A stretch of DNA of 64,000 nucleotides from Athripsodes cinereus (taxonomy: Eukaryota > Arthropoda > Insecta > Trichoptera > Leptoceridae): assembly GCA_947579605.1 (NCBI GenBank), contig OX388318.1, forward strand, positions 1,860,001 to 1,924,000, read 5' to 3'. Shown piece after piece: positions 38,201 to 47,200 of this stretch. The translations under genes and the position numbers were made by a program. The notes below the pieces were generated by a model. That model was not told where the DNA came from and made no database searches. It saw nothing but the letters and a program-made list of their open reading frames with translations. Numbering within the stretch: the stretch's first letter is position 1; each line of letters starts with the position of its first letter.

Positions 38201-41200
38201 CCTATTCAATGCAAACAATCAATTTTATCTCTTTATAATATTTATTTATTGATACATCAACGCCCCACAGGCCTTTTAAAAGTAAGGTTGACACAATACA
38301 AAACATAACAGTATATAGATTAGTAATTAGTAGTTTAATATAGATTAGTGATGTAACAAATGTGTGATTTTGGATCTTCGTGAATGCGAATGCGAATAGC
38401 GAATATTGACTTGCTTAAATTTCTATAATATTCTCAATAATTAAAATTTCTACCCCCCCGTCGCCGAATTTTCAAAATGGTATAGGAATTTCAAATATTT
38501 CAAAACTCCTCGGTTTTCTTAAAGAATATTTTCTTGCAGTACCTTTTTCTACAATGTACCGGGTAAGTAGCCGGTACTTTTACCGAATATCCGATACTTT
38601 ATTACCGAAATATTATTCGCAAAACATTCGCATATTTTTTTGCGAATACTTAGAAATATGCGAATATTCTCGAATGCGAATACGAATATTCGTTACATCA
38701 CTAGTATAGATATATCTTGTTAATATCAAATTGTTATTTCATTAAAATTATGTTATACCTATGCTTCTGAAAATAAAATTTATTTACTCACTATATAAAA
38801 AATACTGTTGGGTAATTACGTAACTAATTTATTACAATTAAACGACAACGTGACTTTTATCACATTTTTACGGAACTCATTGAGATGATAGGCCCCAATG
38901 TCAGATATCTGTCAAATATAGTTTTGTATGCAGGAAAATTGTTGCTACAATAATATTATTTGGATTTTTTGGCGAAATATTTTTCTTCTTTTTTTATTTG
39001 CAAAAATAAAATAAAACCGGCAAAAATAAAATCTACTTTGTATACAAATTTCCTAAAGCTTATATTCGAGGTAGGTTTTATTTTAGCAGGTTTTATTTTA
39101 TTTTTGCTATCTAATTTGAATTATCTATTTTTGAAATCTAATTCGAATATAAACTTTAAGAAATTCGTATTTGAGTTAGATTTTATTTTTGCTGGTTTTA
39201 TTTTATTTTTACCGGCAAAAATAAAATAAAACCAGCAAAAATAAAATCTAACTCGAATGTATAGTTTACCGGTGTCGAAAAACTTGATGTCCAAAAAATA
39301 ATTGAACGTGGTGACCAAAAAATAATTCTACATATGGCAACAATTTCGTGAATATTACTTTTGCTATGAAATCTCACATTTGACAACAGTGGGGCCTACC
39401 ATCTCATATAGTGCCATTTTTACTGGGGGGGGGGGCATCCAATGACTTAGGCACAGGCCTCAGATGATATAACTTCATTCATTTTATCGATGCACTCGAC
39501 AATAACATTAGGAATGCGTGATGATCACGTGATCAGATGGGCCGCTCGCAGAATAGATACTGGATAGAAATTGCCCAGTTTGAATAATAAAAATATTGTA
39601 AATATGTAATATTAAAATAAACATACTGTTTTAAGATTATCTTTATTGTAGTGCTCTCAATGATGTCGAGATAACTTGACGAAAAATTTCAGATTTTTTA
39701 TATGTGAAAATTTAACTGTGTTTTTATTCAATATAGGTAATTTATTATAATGTATTTTCAGTGTCAATACACAACCCTTTGGATTATACAAAATTATTGA
39801 ATTATAAAAAGATTTACTTACTACAAACTGAAACATGAGGGACCGTTTATCGAAATTTTATGATTATACATAGCTATCTATATAAAAAAATCTTATTTAC
39901 TAAATGATTTGATTATTTAATTTTAAATTTTTTGAGGCTTATTTTTGGGCAGACTCAGGTAACTGATTGGACTCTTAAATAAGTGTTATTTAAGTAATAC
40001 ATGGAACAAAATTTTAGAAAGATAATAAAATAATTGATTAAAACATTTTACATGTCAACGTGACATAATATTATATACTTATATCGATACCTTAATTCGC
40101 AGATTGGGTAACTCCAAAATAGCTACTTTACAGGGCGGACAAAAAACTAAATATTTTTGTTATGCATATTATTATTGTTATTTTCCTTATTCTAAAATAT
40201 CTACATGATGTAGATACATGTTCGTAACAAAATGACCATGACATTATTATGTTTCTAATGGTTTTGTAGGCTTTTTTTGGAGTTACCCAATTTTCTGTGA
40301 TAGATTTTGTAAAATAAATGCTATAATTGATGGAGTTACCCAATTTGCCTATAAGTATTGTATACTGTTTGGTCTCACAATAATGTTATTTTTAAAGTGT
40401 TTTATACGAAAATAAAATTAAATTGAAGTAATATATATAGGATAAATATTTCAACATCATCATCATCATCATCAACGCTTCTCTCGGGAGCACAGGGCAG
40501 AAACCAGCCTCCTCCATTCAGAGCGACTCTGCGCCAATTGCGTCACCTCTTTCTAAGATATTTTCTGCGCTCTGCTGTTGTCGTTATAAGAACGGTGTAT
40601 TGTGAAAGAGGGAAATCACGGGCTGACGAATCCTTGCGGATGGAAGACCGGTGCTCTTTTTGATATTACCTAGCCTGGAACATCGTCTATCCTGTATCAC
40701 GGAGTTGAACATAGTTGAACAAAAAAGTTGCACCTTTAGAGATATACTCGTCGATAGCTAGACAAAAATAATGAAGAGTGACAAAATGTGAAAATTATTA
40801 TTCGTGTGGAGCATTATTTTAGAAATCCTGGTAGTCCTGAGTCCATTTTCGTGAAGATGTTTTCAGTCTCGTTTAAATTATTTAAGCAGACAATATTTTT
40901 TGGGCCAAGGCTTTTCTTCCTTTGAGGCAATTTATTTATTTATTCATTCATTCTTTACTGTACATTGATCACAATATATACAATTTTATAAAAAAAAATG
41001 CATTCAAATTAGGTGTGATCAATATACAGAGGTAGGTTGCCCAATAAGAGACTCTTACGACTTGTATTATGAGATAGCTGAAGTCCAGTATCCGATCAAA
41101 GTGTCTTGCCTCTTGCACACTGATACCCTCTCTGTATATCTCAAGATTTTAAAATCCGCCAAAAGAAATTTGTACTTGGCATAACAACTTGGGTTGCCGT

Positions 41201-44200
41201 AATCTTATAAATAATAATAATAATATACAGAGGGCGAGTTTATCACACCTCTTTTTGATTTTTGAAATTTAGATTTTAAATTTTTATTACTCCATGATTC
41301 ATCCTTTTTCCAAGAGAAGTCTCAGAGTTTTCATCGGAATCTAAATGTTCTGAATATGGGACTAACGAGATGTTGACTCTTATGCTGCCCTTCTCTGTTG
41401 CAATATTATGATCAATAGCATTAGCCTGTGCATCTAACAATATCCCTTGTGTCGCATTATTATCTAAATTATTATCATCAGTAGGTATTTATATTTTGGA
41501 TTTCCGCAAGATTACCACTATCAAGTAATATGATGGGCCAACTCCATTATAAAAACTCGAATTGTCTTTGATAAATTTGTTTCACTCATACGATTTTCTT
41601 CACTCCTTCAATTTTCAGTTACTAATTTAACCATAGTCTTTAGTCTGCTATTCATCTATAAAATGATAAGCAAACATTTCACTTTTGCCTGACGATGAGA
41701 GCGGCTTGTTGCGGCTTGCTTGCCGGCTTGCAAAATAAATAATGTCAATAGTGGAATAACTATATATCGTGTTTCATTTTAAAAATTATTAATATGAACT
41801 TCCACCAAGAACCGTGGGTCGAGAAATTAAACTTATGATAAGTAGGTAATGTATGTAGATACACGTTCAGTTCTTCGGATTTTGAGCTTATTTAAAAATA
41901 ATCATGATTCAACAAATCTTTATATATCAAAAAATAATGTCGTTTATTTAAGTATTAAAACCTAGATTTTTTATTTGACTAAAAAATAATAACATAATAT
42001 ATTGTGTTAAAAAACAATAAAATATTAGTAAATCAAAAAAAAAACATATCCAGTATTAATTAAATTCCACGTAGTAACTCACGCAAAAGTTGCATTATTT
42101 AAAATGTGAGTTCCTTACATATAAACTACATCACATAAGGAGCAAATGATGAAAAAAAAACTTAAAAAAATTGAAGAAAATAAAGCTGATATTTATGGTT
42201 ACAGTTATCTTACATTTTTTTACAGGATAAGATATCCAAAACCACTTTTTTGTAAAATATTCCTAATACACAACCTATCTCTCGCAAGTCTCCATACAGA
42301 ATGGTGGAGTTACCCAATTTGCAGTGTTGTAAATACTAACATTGGAGTTACCCAATTTTCTTGAGGTGTTTTTTAGGGCATTTGTAATAACGTTGGATTC
42401 TTCAAATTTACCTAGCATGTGTGTTGGAATACACTCAACATTATGGCATCATTAAGTCATTTTGTCAAAAAATGGAGTTACCCAATCTGCGAATTAAGGT
42501 ATCGATATAGCAAAACAAAAAACATTATTAATACGATAACATAGAATAATTAATTAAACACCTTAACAAAGTGTCAACACAAAAATAATTATAGCAAAAC
42601 GAACAAACATTATAAATGTGATAACATAGAATAATTAATAGAACTAAAGTAAAAATAACAAATTTTATAGACTAAATCGGCCCAGTGTTCATATAACATA
42701 ATATGAAGGGTCCACTGCAATAATGATGAATGTCCAAAAATATAAAATTTTAAATTAATAATGCCATTCGATCACTTAACAAAGTAGTAAGATAACTTGA
42801 TTACAAAGTCAGCAATATCGCATGCAGTTCCGAAATACATAAAAACGTTTTTAATATTTTGGCTACACGGCTAGAACGCTCAACGTCACAGGTATTTACG
42901 GCAATAATGATAAATGTCCATCGCCTAGCACTGAACGCCATAATAATTTCAAACTAGCGGCGATCCCGCCAATTTTTTTTTGTTAGGCTTTGTGAGAGTG
43001 GCGATTTGTAAGGTTTTGTTATTCGGATTTAAGTGTTTTCTTTTTTTAAATTATGGCTGAGAACAACGAAATGATCGGAAATACGAAAAAAAGAAGACAG
43101 ACAGGAAGAATGAGTAATGTTTTAAAGAATGTACGATTCCAAACATGAATGTAGAGTTCAGAAAGAACACCCACGGCTCACGTTTCACAAAAAAATTAAT
43201 AATAATAAATTGTCCATGGGAATCAAGTGTGGTCAACACACCAGTTTCTTTTCGGTCTATGAAGGCAGTTAATGAAGGTGAATTCAAACTACCTGGTTTA
43301 GCTTATAAAGATAAGCTGCCTATATCAACAGCAAAATATAACGACCTGCAGTTCCTGAAAAAGTTCTGTAGGCCTGAAACGAGACGTTATTACGATGAAC
43401 TTCCTCGCGCTGCAAATATTAAAAAATCTGAAGTTAAATAAAACAGTCATTTGGACAGCTATCATTATTGACGGTTAACGTAGTGTGGACAGTGATCATT
43501 ATAGTCCTGATTTTTAAAGACTTACTAAAGATTACATTATTTTTATTTAGTTTATAATACTTAAAGAATGGTTATTTTATAAAGAAATATTACTGTGATG
43601 TATCATTATTTAATTTTAATAAATAACATTTTATTATCTTGAGGTCTGAGTTTTTTTACACCGTTTATAACTTTAAAACCCAATTATCTCAAAACAAAGG
43701 ACAATGGACATTAATCATTATTGCAGTGGACCCTTCATATATTTACTTTCATATAACATATATTTACTTTAAGTGTGTGTATCTTAATTTATAAAAGAAA
43801 TTTGAGGAAATACTGTATGTCGGAATTTAGCACAAAAAGGTTTATAAAAAAATTTCAACTAAATTAAAAAAAAGAAACAATTAATCAGAGAGATGAGGAA
43901 TCGGACGTGTTTCCAACATTTATCACGAATTGGTCGAAAGCATCATCCATCATTCCATCTGACATCCAAATTATTTTTTCTACTTTTATCACGTGTTTTA
44001 AACGATTGCTCCAATTTTCCACTTGTCACATTGCGAATCGCATTCTCGAATAAAATTTTAACCTCAAGAAATTTTATTCTTCGCCGAAACCTCATCTTGG
44101 ATTTGCACCCAAATTACCTCTGTGGCTAGTGTCTAATATTCACTGTCAAATGATAAAAGACGTATCTATTCGAAAAGAAGTACAAAAAAATATCTCTAAT

Positions 44201-47200
44201 GTACAATATAAATTGAGGTGATTTTTCCGTGTCGCCGCTATTTCATTATAATGTATTTCGTTTAAGCAATGTATTTGAATCTGTTGGTAAATATTTTTTT
44301 AACGAAAAGTAGAAAGGGTAATTTCAATATATATGGAAAGATAATTTACACAATAGACCATTAAAGGTCACGTGGTCTTGTCTATGGATTTGCTTTTGCG
44401 TGGGGGGCAAACAATCAAATTGCGCAAATCATACTTGTAGGATGTTATGCCATAAGAGAAAAAAAAGAAAGTCAGACAACAAAATTATAACAAAATCGAC
44501 ACTGACAGTTTTTTTTTTATTATTAGGTATCTATTCTTTAGGCGTCCCACCTAATATTACACCGTAAACACTGTGAATGTGTTGTGTTGGGATGCCTGAT
44601 GCCCCTCACGGATTTTTCTGTGACGTCATCCTTTAATGGTCTATTGCAATGAAAATACCTTTTATAAGGTTTCAAAAGCAAACTTTTAATTATAGCCGCG
44701 TGATCGTTAGTGACTTTATAAAAAGGGTACAGTCATTTAAAAGCTATTTAAAAAATACGAAGTAGAAGAAACAGCCTTTTATTAAAATTTGCCTGGATGT
44801 ACTAAACGTTCTCAGAATTGTTCACGTGGACAATTGCAGCGTCTCGGTGAATACATTATAGTTACGCCACTGCGTATCACATTACCATTTATCTACATAT
44901 TATATGAGCATGAACTACATCTAAAAAAATACATTAACAGCAAAAAGAAAATATTATTGTACGAGTTCAGGGTTTTGTACACATTTTTTTTCGATCATAA
45001 TATGGCAACGATACCAAACTTGTTGTAGGCACAATAAACAAACGTCGACCAATGATGATTTTTTTGCGACCTATTTGTGCTGTCGACAAAAAAAACTATG
45101 TTTGTAGGTAGTTAATCTATTGGCAAAAAATGGTTACCGAGCTGTAAAAAATATTCAAATACAGTGGAACCTCTTATAACGAGTTTAATTCGTTCCAGAC
45201 TCTTACTCGTTATGCGAAACATTTTTTTCTATAGAAATCAATGTAAAATACAATAATGCGTTCCATGCCAAAAAAAATAAGTACTCTTGGATCTTGGAGT
45301 ACTTAATGATTTTTCTTATTAACGTTTATTCAAATAAAATTACTTATAAAAGAGTGTAACAACTTGTAATACTATTTGGATTAGGAAAAAAAACGTACCT
45401 AAATAATAATATGAATATATGACAAATAATTAACCGTTTCGTAGATATTCTTGACACTCCCGTTGAAGCATCCATCTTCTTAATTTTATCTTAAAGATTT
45501 GTTCTTGAGAATAGTGCAGATCGTTGATGTTGACCGATAGTATGGGCGCGTATGTGCGCGCTAGATGTGCCACGCTCACATCTTGTTCTCTCGCTTTTCA
45601 GTGATTTTATGTGTCATTTCAACAGTTATTTTTATTCTCTTCTGGCTGTCTTCTTGTGTTTTTTTCTTCGGGGACAATTTTGAACGGATTATAATACTTT
45701 GCACATAAATGTATATTGTTTATTATTTTTATTCGCAGCACGCCTCGATACAGGGTAACCTAGTGAGGCTGCTGCAACTTAATTGTAGCCATGTTAAGAA
45801 AAAATGTATGTTAGTATTTTGTATTTATGCGCAGTAAAAATATTTTCATAAAAAAAAAAAAATACTAATAATATCAATACAAATTTTGGAAGAATGGATG
45901 ATCACATGCGAAACCAAGGCGCTAACGGAGCGAGTGCTAAACACGAATGTACTGGCGCGGTTCACAAGGTCACAAGTGAATGTCGTGAAAAAGGGACTTA
46001 ACCTTTCTCTGTAACTCGTTATGCGAAACATCGCTCGTTATGGGAGCAACTTTTTCACTTTTTTTTTGCTCGTTATGCGAATTACTCGTTATGAGAGGTG
46101 CTCGTTATGAGAGGTTCCACTGTACTCAAGAGTTTTAAATTTACGATGATACAAGAAACGTTTTTAACGATATTTTAATTTTTCTTTGAGCACCATGTCA
46201 ATAATATATACCTAACTTAAGTAGAGTCTCGAACATTCGATCAAGAGATAGATAATCCACCCGCTACTGACCTTCTTCTACTACTTTCACGACACAAGCA
46301 TATTGCTTCCTGTGAGGGTGTTAAAACCATAAGCATATAGTGTATCATATAGGGGAATGGTTCAAGCCCAGATTATTATTTTTTAATAAATGGCAAATCT
46401 AATCTTGTATTCTGTTATGTTTTTTCAATAAAAAAAATGTTGTCGTATGTTTGTTTTGAATAAATAAATAAATAGTTCAGTTCCAAATGCTCAAAGAGTT
46501 TTAATATACTTTCAACATGTAAAAGAGTTTTAATATACTTTCAGTTTAATTCAAATATCTCAGAACACAAAAAGGGCAGCTTAGGTACCTGCCCAGAATC
46601 TTTTTTGCGAAAGCCAACAGTTTGAAAAATTGTCATATCAACTAATAGGTAGGTACTTATCATTTCTTTTACTTTGGCTGCTTTCAACATTAAATTCTTC
46701 TCAATTTAAAAAAAGTACCGGTCTCTTCGATTTATGTTATATTTCATTTATTTTTTTATTTTCTATTTTATTTTAAAGATACAAGTTTTTCTGAATATCC
46801 GTTAAAGACCAAGAATGAGCTTCTTGTCCCTTAATCATTTTTCTGTACAGTTTATCTCTGGATATGGCCAGATAAAAGGTAAACTTCTTAAATTAATCTT
46901 AACCGATAATTCATGGTGCACATGTAGGACAGGAGCTCAATCAACACCACCTTGGCTCAATACGCGGAACATATCCTTTGGCAATGTCGTTTGATGATGG
47001 ATGCAAGAGAGGAAATGATTCTGGGTATGACTGTCGACACTCACACTCCTCGACCCATCTGGTTTGGGAAGTGTTTTTAAATGCCGCACGAATACCTCAT
47101 ACTTTAAGGTATTCGTGGATGTGTGACTCTCAAGGTAGGATCTGCTGTCAGCCGGGTCCACCGCCCTCTGACGTGGTAGGGTCGGAGATGTCAATACTGG

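Larger units (their letters stand above)
40090..42499. mobile_element. 2.4-kb TIR element with 8-bp target duplication
   Basis: CCTTAATTCGCAGATTGGGT (40090 on) is inverted at the right end (to 42499), 27 bp without mismatch. Both sides are flanked by TATCGATA (40082-40089 and 42500-42507). The subterminal motif GGAGTTACCCAATTTGC recurs in both orientations near 40275, 40330, 42303 and 42345. The interior has no transposase and carries nested retroposon ends (40455-40640, 40925-41055). 8-bp targets fit hAT or P-type families; the family is not recognised. Confidence 0.85.
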
